Of a stretch of DNA of 64,000 nucleotides, positions 1-14,099 are shown piece by piece; positions within the stretch are counted from its first letter, which is position 1, and each line of letters starts with the position of its first letter. The notes below the pieces were generated by a model. The model saw nothing but the letters and a program-made list of their open reading frames with translations. It was not told where the DNA came from and did not search any database. The translations under genes and the position numbers were made by a program. Source of the DNA: Mugil cephalus (lineage: Eukaryota > Chordata > Actinopteri > Mugiliformes > Mugilidae); contig NC_061772.1 of assembly GCF_022458985.1 (NCBI RefSeq), forward strand, positions 13,196,001 through 13,260,000. Reading direction: 5' to 3'.

Positions 1-3000
1 GTGTGTGTGCTGGTTCCCTGAGAACCACTCTAATGTTTGGCTGCAGCTCACGCTAAAGCGCTGACCCCACTGCTTCCAGTCTTTCTAATGGGTAATAGAA
101 TTGCCAGGGCAGATGTTATCTCTCCCCGTATTACGTCAGGCAGGGCCAGAGGAGCGATGGGTCGACCAACCAGCCTCATTACATTGTTGAAAAGAAGGAG
201 GGGGAGGAAGAGCTCAGTTGGCGCGGCTCCTCACTTAAGAGAGCGTGCTCTCGTGGGTTGTTGGGGGTACAGTCGGAAGAGAACGTGATCAGATTTCTGT
301 CTCTGCAGGAACACAACTCACTCCCATGAACACACCAACCAGCACAGGGACGGAATAAAGTGTAGGGTGGTATTTTCTACAGGAACAGGGTAATCATAAA
401 ACCTGGAGCTCAGAGGAAGAGGGAGGGAGGAGGCGAGTGAGGAAGTGGGAGAGTGTGTTTTTGGCAGGGGCTTTAAGCTCAAGTCTTTTGTTGCCTGACA
501 TTCTCAGGTGCCATGGTTACAGGTTAGCAGAGCACAGTCCTGCTTTATCTCCCCATTAACACTTTGTGAGTTTGCGTTCGATCAAAAGGACAGAAAGGAA
601 TTCTTCCACACCGCTGAGACCTCCATTTACTCGCCGGGTGTGTCCGTCATGTGTCACTGGTTCAGCAGGTACTGGAAGTAAACAAACACCGTCAGTGGGA
701 TTTCAGACACTGACTGAGTTAACATCAGCTGTGGAGATATAGAAAGCAGAGATAACACTATTGTGCAACTGTTAGGTACTCTACAAGCTGAACTTTACGT
801 AAAATAAAGGATAAACTTAAGATCACACATTCAGTAGGTGAGGTAGTCCTGACATAGAAAACACCGCTAAAGCCGTAGCTACTCCTCAAGTGGTATCAAG
901 TGATTCTTTCATCGTCCGTTGTTTTTTAGCCAACTATTGGATCTGGTTGCCTAGGTCACCCTCTTCTATATTTCCGACCCCAAACTAGCCACCACTACTC
1001 CACCTGGATCCACCTGACACTATAAGGCCACTATTGGCTGGTACATTTAGGTTGGAGTGACCAAAGCTGTGGATATTTGGGGGCACTCTGACTGCATCAA
1101 GCACCAATTAATAGTATCACCCATTGGTCACTGCCACAATTGACCCTATGTTGGTGTTTTGATTAGTTGGCTGACAACCCCATTCATTTTGCCTTTATCT
1201 TCATCTATGAAACATCTTCTGAAGCGCCCCCTAAAGGTATTAGCGTCTAGACAGAACCACTGAGAACGACTGAAACCTCTGCAGTACTTATGCCAGGCCT
1301 TATGTGGCGCTGTGAGGTTACTCCCCGAAATATGGCGAGGCTATGACATCATCGTTTCCACACAAAAAAAAAAAAAAAGACCGGAGGCTGGTTTAAAAAA
1401 TGTCTGGTTTCGCTCTCTGAAAATGTCGACTCAGTTAAGACGGAAACCTAAATGATAAAATACTTTATCATTTACAGTGTAACCCGGCTTCATGTAAACA
1501 GATCTTAATACCATGTGATTCGGTTGATTCAACAACATGACCCACTCCAAACACTACAGACCTTTGCTAAAGCTGCGTCTAACCTCGCTACTCACAAGCA
1601 AGTATGTTAATTTACTCCCAGTCTGCTAGTGGCCCGGCCTGTCTTGTCAAATTTAAAACCCAGTGTGGACCTTGAACTACAAAGTTTGCTCACCCTGGGT
1701 AATCTGCAGGTGAGATAGCTAATGTTAGCAATCGTGTTGACATTGGAAAAAAAAATTGCTGATCTTGTCATCACTTTTCAGTTTGCATGTTATTTCCTCC
1801 ACTGAAATCACACATGTAGTAATAATAAGCTGCTCGTGTCCTTGATGAATCGTGATAATTTCAGTTTCAGTGCTACATTTATAGGTGGGAATGGACACTC
1901 GCATTGTTTGTCTAACCTAGCAACAGTAAAGTAGGATGTTGACAAAAGGTAGCACCAATCAGGAGGTCAACAAAAGGTCAGTCGTGTCGCCTTAAAGTTG
2001 AGGATATTTCATCTGGGAAGCCGCCCGCTCCTCTTCCTGCGTATAACGAGCCTTAATTATATTCCCATGAGCACCCGCGGATTATCTCACCAATATCACA
2101 ACTACCAGTTCACATTATAAGATGTGTTTCCCTGCTTCATACAGATCTTCACATTTTGTTGTATGAAGAAGTTAATATAAGGTATCGTTTTGTACTAACA
2201 CAAACATCTGTTGAAGATGTCATATGAGTCTGAAAAAGCTATTGCTCATATTAAAGACAGAAACTTAAAGAAGTAGTTTCAGAATTATTATAGTCGATGC
2301 TGCGTTAAATGTCAACTTGGAGCCGGTTCTGGTCCGAGCAGCTTAACTCAAAATGACTGGAAGCTGGTTTTAATCTCTACAGATGCTTTCAGAAGGACAT
2401 TTTCTAATGTGTGGAACCACTTTGTTTGTGTTTTCAGAGCTATGCGTGTGGATTTTGTTATTCTTATCCACCATTTAGCTCCACTCACTTTTTGTTTCGC
2501 CTCTAAATAAGTGGTTCTCATAATTGAAGGTTTGGTCTGAACTTTGTGGTTAACTAAGGGTCCGGGGCAACGTTCAACCTAAACATATAGAAAGGGGCCG
2601 ATAATTCCCTGTGTCAAGATGATAATTTTCACCAACAACAAACATCACTCATCACAAAATTTCCCAGTTTGCAGCAAATTGTAACTTTGCCATAAGCTTG
2701 TGTTGTGAAATTTGAGCAGAATATTCTATCAGTGTGAAAAGATTTTAAAATGACCAACTTTTCTGAGATTTAAGACTTTATCTGAATAAATATGTATGTC
2801 TCCGTCTCCTCTAGTTTCTTATCTGCCTCTCCACTATTGACTGATGAATTAAACGAAAAATATCCCACAGAAAATAATTTAAAAAAATGGAAACTATTCA
2901 GATTTAAAGTCGTAATTAAGGTTGTCATGATCTTATCTTTATTAGCAACATGACTTTATTTACTGTTTATTGTATTTATTTAAAGTTGTGTCTCCGTTCT

Positions 3001-3280
3001 CTGGGAAGGCAGCTTCAAAATAAAAGAGGCTTCTCAAAGTGCGGGGCCCGAGTCGTTGGGAAAGCCTTTGTGTATCACAGTTGGTGGTGTGTCATCAGTA
3101 GACAACCAGGTATATATATCATTGAGGCCTTTGCCCATCCGGTAATCCTCTCCCACACCCCCGCCTCCCTCGCCTCTTTCTCCCCAGCCTAAGTATAATA
3201 TCTAGTTTGTCTCAGACACATTCATCTGCCCCCCGAGTGGCTTCTTACAGATTAACAGTGGACGGAGTTTGGAGACTCTG
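1..3280. other. Upstream non-coding region, no recognised gene
   Basis: I see no coding exon with family similarity on either strand. The stretch is mostly AT-rich with short homopolymers (an A run near 1,365-1,378). A TATATATAT run lies near 3,111-3,119. It is probably intergenic DNA and distal promoter of the plus-strand TRPM7 gene. A GC-richer patch at about 100-300 could be regulatory, but nothing proves it. Confidence 0.4.
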
Positions 3281-3289
3281 ATCACTCAG

Positions 3290-3463
3290 CTTTTAACTCG
3301 GGGCCGGATCTGCACGGTAACCGCGCCGCTGTAGACTTTGAGACCTACATGGATGTTGCGTGCACATCTTCAAGAGCGAGTAGCGGTTGTTGTTGACGGT
3401 CCAGAGCTCACGGGAGGCTGTGGTGACTGTGGTTTTGTCCGGGAGATGCATGAAGGAGCCCGG
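3290..3463 (+). promoter_or_regulatory. trpm7: Candidate TRPM7 promoter and first exon (uncertain)
   Basis: This patch has about a dozen CpGs in 175 bases, unlike its AT-rich surroundings, and lies 0.75 kb before the first recognisable TRPM7 exon. Exon 2 starts in phase 0 with the family sequence SQKPWIEST and has no ATG, so the start codon must lie upstream. One phase-compatible option is the ATG at 3,446, followed by five codons and a GTATGT donor at 3,464, giving MHEGAR joined to SQKPW. Mammalian TRPM7 begins directly MSQKSW, so a first exon ending at the ATG itself elsewhere upstream is equally possible. Mapping of transcript 5' ends would decide. Confidence 0.3.
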
Positions 3464-4208
3464 GTATGTTCCTGTACAAAGCCCTTAAACACAGAGATGA
3501 AGAGGAGGACGTCCAGGTACGCGCTCAGTGGCTCGGTGACACTGGTCAGGTGGTGGGAATAACCTGTTTATTGAGAGGTTTCAGTGAATTTGCTGTAGGC
3601 GGAATCGAACCCTGGTAATGATTCAGACCGGGTTCATCTGCGCTCTTCTAAATCACCTTTTCAAATCACGTGCCGAAATCGAGGTCATTCAGGGCAGAAA
3701 TCACGGCTGTAATGCTATTGTTAGAGTTTCAGGAATTGCTGAAATGCTTCGGTGTTAAGCAGCTGATGGTGTGTGCAGGTTTCACTCTCAGTGCTGAGAG
3801 GGATTAATGGAGCTAATCGCCCCCCGGGTCCCTCCGAGCTGAACAATAAGGCACGAGTCGTTAATTGAAAATTCCTGGAACATAAACCCTTTTTATGAAA
3901 AACTTAGATTTTGGAACAAGAGTGTTTTATTGCTGTTTCTAGCACCAGTAGATAATCTGTGGCCAGTTTTCTGAACTCAAGCTTGTATGATTTTATATGT
4001 TTAATTTAAATAGTGTTTTAGTTTTTTTATACAAAATCCTTTGTTTCTGTGCTGTTTTAAGGACATTTGTTCATTATTTACAAAGAAAAACCCAAACCTT
4101 TCCCTTATATTCCAGTTTTTCTCTTCTATACTAGCATTGTTTTGCTCGTGCATTTCACAGAAGATTTGAATCTTGAATAATAAAGCCTTCATTTCTTTTT
4201 GTTCACAG

Positions 4209-7200
4209 TCCCAGAAACCCTGGATAGAAAGCACTTTCACCAAGAGGGAATGTGTGTACATACTTCCAGTGTCAAAGGACCCCCACAGGTATGTGCTTAG
4301 TCTGGTGATAGCCATGGAAACAGTGTAATTGCATGGTTGTGTGTTAAAGAAGGCCCAAACCCTAACCACTCCTCTGAATGAGTCCATTTTAATGTTTATG
4401 TCTGTCACTATAATTACACATGCAAGTGAGAGGGAAGGCCAGTGATGAACCTGTGCGTCACATTTTCTGCCAGTTTTGAGGATGCGACTTTATTTTTATC
4501 AAACTTCCATTTTAGGAATTTGCAGCTTCCACATTTGGACAGTTTGTCTCTTTGAAGCAAGCTCGTTTCTATCTGTCCTTTGTTTCTTTATCCACTGACA
4601 TATTAAATATAAAACGAGGGAAACGCTGGGTTTTCTGCAGATTTACTGGAATCTTACAAAGCAGTGTCAGAGTCGTATATAGGCCAACTCCTGGCCTGTC
4701 ATGAGGGGCACCCATTCACACTGTAAACTGTGTGCACGTGAAGCACTTACAAAATAGTTCACTGAAAGGTGCAGTCGCTGGTATGGACATTTATCCAGTT
4801 ACAAAGAACAGGGAACATTTTATTTGTTAACTTCTTGGTCATTTGGTCTCTTTCAGCTGCATTTATTTACTGTTTAACTGCAGCCTTCGCTCTTAAGCCA
4901 TTTCTGTTTTAGTAACATTTTCACGAAGGTGGATGCATTGTTCTCTTCTCGTAAACTCACAATGATCCTGGGAGGCGTTTTCCCTCTGTTTTCTTTTGCA
5001 TCAATGATTTGCTACTGGCTTTTCTCCGCTAACTTCTGTACGTGCTCCTGTTACTAGATGATTGGAAGGTGTTCGTGAACCTAGGCTCATTTAACATTAG
5101 GCCAAAGGCCTGCATGTGACAGCGACCAAAGTGAGAGTCCCCTTGGCAGGTTTCATAACTCTTGGTTAAAGGCCAGTGTAACCAGGCCGGCTGCCCAGCG
5201 GACAGATAACCTTCTTTAATGCCCTCAAACAGCTTTGTCTGCTGAGAGCTGTCTTTTACTATTAAAAACTCCTTTTATGTTAACATACCTCACATTTATG
5301 TTGAGATTCATTTATGTTCGATTAAGTCTCTGATCACATTTGTGTGAAACTCCTTCCAGATGCCTTCCAGGATGCCAGATTTGCCAGCAGCTAGTCCGGT
5401 AAGTATTTGTAACTGTTCCACTCACTCGCTCCCCGTTACCTGACAAGATTAGCCTCAGAGTGGATCCGTGCAAACTGGTTAGTTTATACCAGAATTATCC
5501 CAGAGATAAATTCTTTTTCAAGTGCAGTTCCACTGAACAGTAACCGTCCTCAGGAAACGATTAACTTCCAGCTTCGTGTGTCAGGATGCACATTCTCCTC
5601 TGAGGCAATTAGAGCAGCTGACAAAACTAAACAGTGTATCTTAGTCTTAGCCCGTCCCAATAATAACACATGATGCACGAGGCTCCTCAGATTTAAAGTC
5701 TGTTGTCGCAGTGGAGGTTAAAATAAAAGTTTTGTCTGTGAGATTTATTTATTTATTGATCAAACTCTGGCTTTGGATGTTTCAGTTTGTTAAATTAGCG
5801 CTGCGTCGGCTTCTGTCTTTATCTCAGAGGTTACTTGAAGCTGTTGCCCGTTAGTGTTATCAGTGGGAACGACAACTGTTGCGAACAGATTGTAGCAAAA
5901 TGTGGTTAGATAGTCTCTGTAACAAAGGGGATAATAAAGTTATGTCTTATCTGAGCTCTCATTTGACTACCTGAAAGCAGTAAAACTTCATTCTCACTAG
6001 TAATGATTAATGTGGCCTTTATTAACATTCTTGCCGTGACGTGATCAGCTTTGCAGAGACCTTATATTTCACTAATGTTTAAAATCTGCTCCGTCCACCT
6101 TGTAGGTGCTGCTGTGGCCGGCTGGTGCGCCAGCATGCTGGCTTCACAGCCAGCTTGGCCACCAAGTACTCGGACGTGAAGCTGGGTGAAAATCCCAGCC
6201 TGTCCATGCCCGAGCTGGAGGAGTGGTCGGTGGAAAAACACACAGAGGAGAGCCCCACTGACGCCTATGGTGTCATCAACTTCCAGGGAGGGTCTCATTC
6301 GTATAGAGCCAAGGTAAGAGGGCAAGCTCTCCTCTGCTGGAGGGCATGTTTTTATGAAGGAAACGGTCCAGCGCAGTGTTGAATAGATAAACGACCACGT
6401 CACACTTGACTTTGATGACTTTAACCTTTAGAAATTAGGCACATTTTTATTATTAAAAAAATATTTATTGCTCTGGAATGAATTACTATTTTTCAAACAT
6501 TTATTGGTTTGTTCTGCTTCCTCCCTCTTTCTTTTCTCTTATCTTCTTCTGTTCACTCGTGAACAGTATGTGCGTTTGTCCCACGACTCACGGCCGGAGA
6601 GCATCCTGCGGCTGATGCTGAAGGAGTGGCATATGGAGCTTCCCAAGATCCTCATCTCTGTCCACGGAGGAGTTCAGAACTTTGAGCTGCACCCTCGCAT
6701 CAAGCAGGTGGTGGGCAAGGGCCTCATCAAGGCTGCAGTCACCACCGGGGCCTGGATCCTCACCGGAGGGGTCAACACGGGTACGTGGCCGGAGAAGATG
6801 AACTTGAATCTTTGTCATAGGTCGTTGCAGGGAAAGTCGATTTATTGCACTACACAGCACTTTGCTTTGAGCTATCATTTACTTTCATTTGCATTTATTT
6901 TTAAAGCTCCGTTTCTCCACAGCGACCCTGATAATAGTGGAAACCAGACTCTCAGTGATTGTTTAAAATGATTTCTCTGCATGTCGAGAGGAAAAGAAAC
7001 GATGGCCACAGCAGCAGTGGACATGTCTGTGTGGTGCTAATTAAAATGAAAACAGAAATCGTGTGCGATGATGAAATCTCTGAGTTTATTTTTATGTGGA
7101 TGGAAGATCTGAAATTGATCCTTCGCTGGACATCAAACTGGTTTTAGTGCTTTGTGTTTCCAAAACGTCACGAGCAATTACAGTTAAACTTTGGACTGGA

Positions 7201-10200
7201 ATGTAATGGAATCAGCAGATTCTTGGTTGTGATTAAACTACACTTGAACTGTACCACTGACATGGGCACAACGGAATAAATAAGTGCACATTGCAAATAT
7301 TAAATGAAGGGCCTTCCTTAAAACACCCGTATTGTATGGAGACCAACACAAACACACGCTGATGTAGCAGAAAGTTGTAAAGCCGACCTCTAAGCGTGTC
7401 ATTTGGCTGAGGTGTGTCTGCAGCCGCAGCGCGGCGTTAAGATGCCGTGGTCTGATCATAGTGTTTAAAATATTGCTCACGGGGTCAATTACCCAGACCA
7501 GTGATTAATGTTAATGCCGCTCTGACACCCCGGCCAGTCGGGATGGTCTTCTCGCTCACAAATTACTGCTGATTCCATGAGATCCATCAGCTGAGGACTG
7601 CGGCTCACAAACAACTCTAATGGGACTAGTGCAGCCGTTGGTGACAAGCCTCATCAGCTGCATCTTCTTCTTCTGGTGTTTTTGGTCTCGTCTTTTCAGA
7701 ATCAGCTTTATTTAGAATCAGGGGAATTCGGGGGCGTGGTTAAAGGGATTTATTTATTATTTATTTTCCAGTCACAATTTAAAACCTGTTTAAGATATGA
7801 TGAAATAATCGGTCTGTTCGTGGCGTCCTTCTCACAGGTGTGGCGAAGCATGTGGGCGACGCTCTCAAGGAACACTGTTCGAGATCATCAAAGAAAATTT
7901 GCACTATCGGGATCGCACCGTGGGGAGTCATTGAAAACAGGAACGATCTCATCGGCAGAGATGTAAGATGCAACTCTCCATATTGAATTGTGACTCATCT
8001 AAAAATGCCTTGTATCAGTCATAGGTTTTGTTGCTTTCCTTCACCATGGTCTTCCTACTCTCATAAATAAATGTTTCCTTTGCGCGCCACAGATTATTGC
8101 TCCGTATCAGACGCTGCTCAATCCTCTCAGCAAACTCAACGTTCTCAACAATCTGCATTCGCATTTCCTCCTGGTGGATGACGGGACGGTGGGCAAATAC
8201 GGCGCTGAGGTCCAGCTTCGGCGGGACCTGGAAAAGCACATCAACCTCCAAAGAATACACGCACGTAAGAAAACCAGCAATGCAGCAGTTTCCAAGTCAA
8301 TGACGTAGTGATTTTTTGGGTCTCAGGTGGCTGCACCTCCTTAGCACACCTGGCCCGTTAAATGACTGAAATATGTACCTTGATATGTAAAATACATCTG
8401 CCATCGTCTTTCCATGCAGGTATCTGAGCAAATTTTTGTCCTAAGGATTATTCTTTTATCCTTTCTTTAATCCAAGTGCGCCCCCTGTGACAGGAAAATC
8501 AAACTCAGGTTCTTGTATTGTGATGTTGATAATTGACCAGTACCCAGAAATGACCAAGAAGGTGGCATCTAGTCTTTTTTTAGACAAGGACATTTAATTA
8601 TTATTTACCAGTAATAATGCCAGTCAGTAATGCAAAGTCTAAGGTGACTTGACTTTCACAGTAAAATAAAATAAAATTCAGATGCACACGTTCAGTTACA
8701 AACTCATTCTAAGCTTGTTTTTTTTTTTCTTCTGTTGTTCAGACGTAGCATTTTTTGCATAGTGTTACAGGACGTGTTCTGACTTGTTGAAAGAGTGATG
8801 ACTTTATTCCTGGAAAGATGTGATGATCTGTCGACTGCACATTTTGAATGGGTTTAAATGTACCCGAGGTTTCCTGGAAATAATGAATGAGAAGACGTGA
8901 ACAGTCTTGACTGATGCTCATTTAATGTGACTCTTTAGAGCAACTTCAGTGAGATTTACACTTTAAGTGTGAAGGATTATAAGATACTTGAATTCCTTAA
9001 TCACAAACTACTGGATTATTGTTTATAAGGATAAATTATCCTGTTTCAACATAAACATTATAACAGTCATGAAGGTTATTCAAACCCATTAGTGTAACTA
9101 ATGAACCAGCAAATGAGTGTATATGATTATTACTATAATTTAACAGCTAATGTCCACATTAAAACAACCATATTTACTCTTCATTTCATTGTTAATGACG
9201 GTGAGATGGACATTATCATCTCATCTTGAGTGGAGCTGTATTCATGAGGGGATTTATGTAACAAAAAGAACCTGATTTTAAAGTCTCTTTCTGTCTCCTC
9301 CTAGGAATTGGACAGGGTGTCCCTGTTGTGGCCCTGATCTTTGAGGGCGGTCCCAACGTGATCCTGACGGTGCTGGAGTACCTTCAGGAGAGCCCCCCTG
9401 TCCCAGTGGTGGTGTGTGAGGGGACCGGCCGCGCTGCTGACATACTGGCCTACGTCCACAAGCAGACCGAGGAGGGGGGGTAGGAGGAGCCCACACACAC
9501 TGCAGTGAAGACACATTTGCCCGTTTTTGTTGTTGAGTAATAATAAAATTTTGGATGTGTGATACGAGGGCGGGACATGTACAGTTAACCAGTAACTATG
9601 AGAAACACTGAACCGAACTAAACAGCAATGTCAAGGATTCAGTGGAAACACACTAGTTGTTTCTAACATCTCAACCACAGCCCAGTCCGTTACACAACTT
9701 ACAGTTAAAAGAAACCTGCAAAAGCATGACTGGTTTTTAAACATTTATGGCTATGCTCACTGGATCATTGAGATGTTGTTACTCGTTTTGTAAAAAGAAG
9801 ACGTCACGATTAAATGCTCACCCCCACAATCTGTTAAAGAAAAAAATCTGCACCAGATTTTAGATCTCTTACCTTGATAACTGTGTGTGATCAAATCTGT
9901 GTTTGTTGTGTTGCTGAAGACACTTAACCCAAACACACTCGGTGGACTCTCTCCTGTTAAGCCAGTGCAGCAGTATTTAACCAGTGTTGTGACTGTAATT
10001 GTTCTGCAGGGGTCTTCCTGACGGAGTGGAGACCGACATCATTGCGACCATCAAGAAGACGTTCAACTTCAGCCAGAGCGATGCCATCCATCTCTTCCAG
10101 ACCCTGATGGAGTGCATGAAGAGCAAAGAACTTGTAAACTACTGCAATTTACTCTAATTACTTCATTTTCCATTATTATTGATTATTTGACTGAAATAAG

Positions 10201-13200
10201 TATAATGTTGTTTTGGAGTCGGCTACTTAGCCGTGGGCTGCTACTGTTATGGTTTGGTTTTGGTCTCATTTGGCCCATTTGTTTACATTTTGGCAAAGTG
10301 GAAGTTAGCACTGATTTGATATTGGTAAAAACATATATATATATATATCATTGATTTTGCTGATATTGAGCTTTAGGTGACTGATGTTGCATCATGTGAC
10401 CAAGCTCTCTATAAGCCCCCTGTAAAAATAGTCTCTGGGTGAAGGCGTCATGTTTCCCACTGGAAATTCATACGTGCCAATACAGAGATAACCAGAGAAA
10501 TAGAGAGAGCTAAGAAACTAAAATATAAAAAGGTTCATTTCACTGCTATATACTCTCCACTACACAAGAAGAAGCACAGATTGTGATGCAAACTGCAGCT
10601 CACATCTCACCTCTCTCCTCCCGTTAAACTCTCCCACGCCCCACTCACCTCTGAACTAGATGAACACATTTACCCAGTGTGAATGTGGTTTGAAAAAATG
10701 CAGACTCAGTTCAGTTCCCCCGTACCAGTAAAAACAGCTCAAGACTCCACTTTACTTACTTAGATGTAGATACTTTATTGATCCCCTGGGAAATTCAGCC
10801 GTATAAATTGATGCCATAATATAAGCTTTAAATGTCTGTGGGAGCCTGATGATATGTGCTATCTTGTTTCTCGGAAAACAGATCACTGTGTTTCACATCA
10901 GCTCTGAGGAACACCAGGACATCGATGTAGCCATTCTGAGGGCCTTACTCCAAGGTTAGTGCATGACTTCTCCCTGAACCTTTATTAACTGAGAAAGTCA
11001 CGTAAAGTTGACTCGGTCCGTTCGCATATTCCAGTTGTTGGCATTTGGAGGTTAAGATTTCACGACTCTGTAATGTTTTCATTCTGATATAGATATGCTT
11101 TGAGAACACCCTCCCTCCTCCCCCCTGTGTGCCCCTTTCTTTCTGCTCCTGAGGAGATCGTGTTGCTCGCATTCACATGGGCTCCTTATTCCAACACTGT
11201 CGCTCACTGAGCTCCAGGCCTCACAGCCTTCTCCTCTTTCTCTGAGCCGTCTGTTAGTGTCCTTTCATTGCGCCGCGTCGTCTCTTTTTATTTTTCTTAT
11301 GGTAAAAGCGAAGGAGATGCTCGCTTTAAAGTTAAACAGTTAAACATTCTCAGTTTCTCGGTCGACAGAGGGGCGTAGTACTGATCGTATCTAGATGTAG
11401 GTTGTAGCACGTCTTTGCTGCTTGTCCTTCCTCGCTCCAGGTTGTTTAAACAAAAGCCAAGGATTTGTAAGTGACAATGACTGATCCAGAGTCTGGACAA
11501 ACCAGTTCACACATTCCAAAGCCGAAGTGCCCACTCGGGTAAATATTTGTCCAGTCATCTTGGTGGAACAGTAACTCATCCTCAAAAGGACCCCGAGGCA
11601 CAAAAGTTCTCGAGCCTGTTGAGAAAACACTGGGTGTTGCTCAAATATCTTTCCATTTTCCACCTAAGTGCAATTAATCTTAGAGGCTGTGTATTAAATG
11701 GGAACACCGGCGTTGTTAAGAGCTGAATAAACCTTAGAATAACATTTCACAAATTGCCCGAGATTCACGTTTGACATTGAAATCAATACTGTGTGTGGTT
11801 TTATGATCATTTGATTCGGATGGCTCCTAGAGGACAGTTGGGGAGATTACTGTGGAAGAGACCACTAGACTGAGCGGGGATTTACTCTGTAGTCTAATCT
11901 GCTCTGTTGCTGTATTAGTGTGTAATTGACTGTATTACTGCTATGGCCCTGCTCTGCTAACCCCTCTAATCCTGCTGGCTGGCTAACAGGAAATACACAG
12001 TTAATAAGGCTTTACTGGCCTGGGAATTAATTTGTGCGTCTGTGCGTGTTTGTGTGTTTCCATATCGCCCGCCCCGTGTATTTCAGGCACAAACGCATCT
12101 GCCTTCGATCAGCTGGTCCTGACTTTGGCCTGGGACCGCGTAGACCTCGCCAAGAATCATGTGTTTGTGTACGGACAGCAGCTCCTGGTACGTCTGCATG
12201 TTTGTTTGTCTGCGTGTGTGTGTGTGTGCGCGCGTGTGAGCCACAGCTCCCAGGGGTATTTACTTAGCTCAGCCTCAGCGCAGAAACTTTGGACTCACCC
12301 AGAACAACCCCAGAATCTTTGTTGACCACAGTTTGTGTTCTGCAGAGCCGGAGGGACCGGGCTCGGGCAGGCTGCCACGAACTGCTTGTCTTGACTGTAA
12401 CGTGAACCCCATTACAGTTGTCTTCTTAGGCGGCCCTCTGTGCCCGTGTTTATTTTAAAACTGGAGGATCTTGAGTGAATGAGAGGAGAAACAGTATTTA
12501 TTGGTATTGGGTGTGCAGTTTGGCCTTATTTTTGGTCTCCTCCCGCATCGTGTTTATTTGAGAAAACGACGATTTGCCCACATGTTTATCTGCGGCCGTG
12601 TAGGTGAGCTCTTTGGAGCAAGCGATGCTGGACGCGCTCGTGATGGACAGGGTGGACTTTGTGAAGCTGCTCATAGAAAACGGCGTGAGCATGCACCGTT
12701 TCCTGACAATCAGTCGGCTGGAGGAGCTCTACAACACGGTAACGATGTGCAGCACTCACCAGCCGCTGAACAAAGAGAGCTACCCTGAAAACAAGTGTCG
12801 CTTATTGTGCCTTTTGTATTTTCTTCTTTTTTTTTTTTTAGAAACAACCGCCCAACAATCCGACTCTCCTTCACCTGGTTAGAGATGTGAAACAGGTAGG
12901 CAGACCAGCTTCACTTTATCACATCACTTTAGTTTATGTTTTCTAAATTTCTCTGGTTGTTGCATCTTTTCACAGAGTCATCTGCCTCCGAACTATAAAA
13001 TCACTTTGATTGATATCGGCCTGGTTATCGAGTACCTGATGGGGGGGACTTACAGGTGCAACTACACCAGGAAGCGCTTTCGAATCATTTACAACAATCT
13101 CCATGGCAACAGTAGGGTGAGTTTAAAGGACTTTAAACTCAAGGCTGTGTTAAATGTCCACATATATGTTGTTTTTGTCTCAGTCGGTGGAAGACACACC

Positions 13201-14099
13201 AATATGAGAATGTTTCCATGTCCTGCACAGAGGTCTGGACGCCACGCGGCGGGTCCTGGTTCTCATTTGAGGAAAAGTCACGAGTCTTTTAGCATGCAGG
13301 CGGACAAGAAGGAGAAGACGAGGCACAACCACTTCATCAAAACCGCACAGCCCTACAAGCCCAAGGTAAACCCCTCATGTGCAACAAACGGCTTCTTTCA
13401 GGCCTGTGCCTAAAAATGGAAATCCGCCTCTGCATCCAAGGCGCCTGTCTTGAATGGAAAAGTCATGTCTGCCTCACTGCTTTTCCTTCTCCTCTCAGCT
13501 GGAGACTTCCACCGAGCAGAACAAAAAGAGAAGCAAAGAAGAGATCGTGGACATAGACGACCCGGAGACACGGCGTTTCCCCTACCCCTTCAACGAGCTG
13601 CTGGTGTGGGCCGTGCTAATGAAGAGGCAGAAGATGTCGCTGTTCTTCTGGCAGCACGGAGAGGAGAACATGGCTAAGGCGCTGGTGGCCTGCAAACTGT
13701 GCCGGTCCATGGGCTACGAGGCCAAGAAGAGCGATGTGGTGGACGACACCTCAGAGGAGCTCAAGGAGTACTCAAAGTACGGGTTTCTGCATCAAATTTT
13801 TCTAAAATCCTTTTACTTAGAAACAAACGTGTGAACTAACTGGTGATTTTTTATTTATTTTTTTTACCAGTGAGTTTGGGACGTTGGCTGTGGACCTGCT
13901 GGAGCAGTCGTTCAGGCAGGACGAGACCATGTCCATGAAGCTTCTGACCTATGAGCTGAAGAACTGGAGCAACTCCACCTGTCTGAAGCTGGCTGTCTCC
14001 TCCCACCTGAGGCCCTTCGTGGCTCACACCTGCACCCAGATGCTGCTGTCGGACATGTGGATGGGACGGCTGAATATGCGCAAGAACTCCTGGTACAAG
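4209..14099 (+). CDS. trpm7: TRPM7 N-terminal melastatin homology region (16 exons)
   Basis: These exons encode roughly residues 1-760, the cytosolic melastatin homology domain that forms the inter-subunit base of the tetramer. Recognisable family blocks in order are: [10 protein letters not shown] (4209-4288), the cysteine-rich [175 protein letters not shown] and [19 protein letters not shown]. Identity with mammalian TRPM7 is very high and no exon is broken. Confidence 0.95.

Noticed and set aside
3338-3562. 74-codon plus-strand frame starting upstream of TRPM7 exon 2
   Set aside because: It reads through the candidate first-exon donor in a different frame from the TRPM7 coding phase, with no similarity to known TRPM7 N-termini.
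4001-4408. 135-codon minus-strand frame overlapping TRPM7 exon 2
   Set aside because: It is the antisense shadow of a well-supported exon and its AT-rich introns, with no recognisable protein features.
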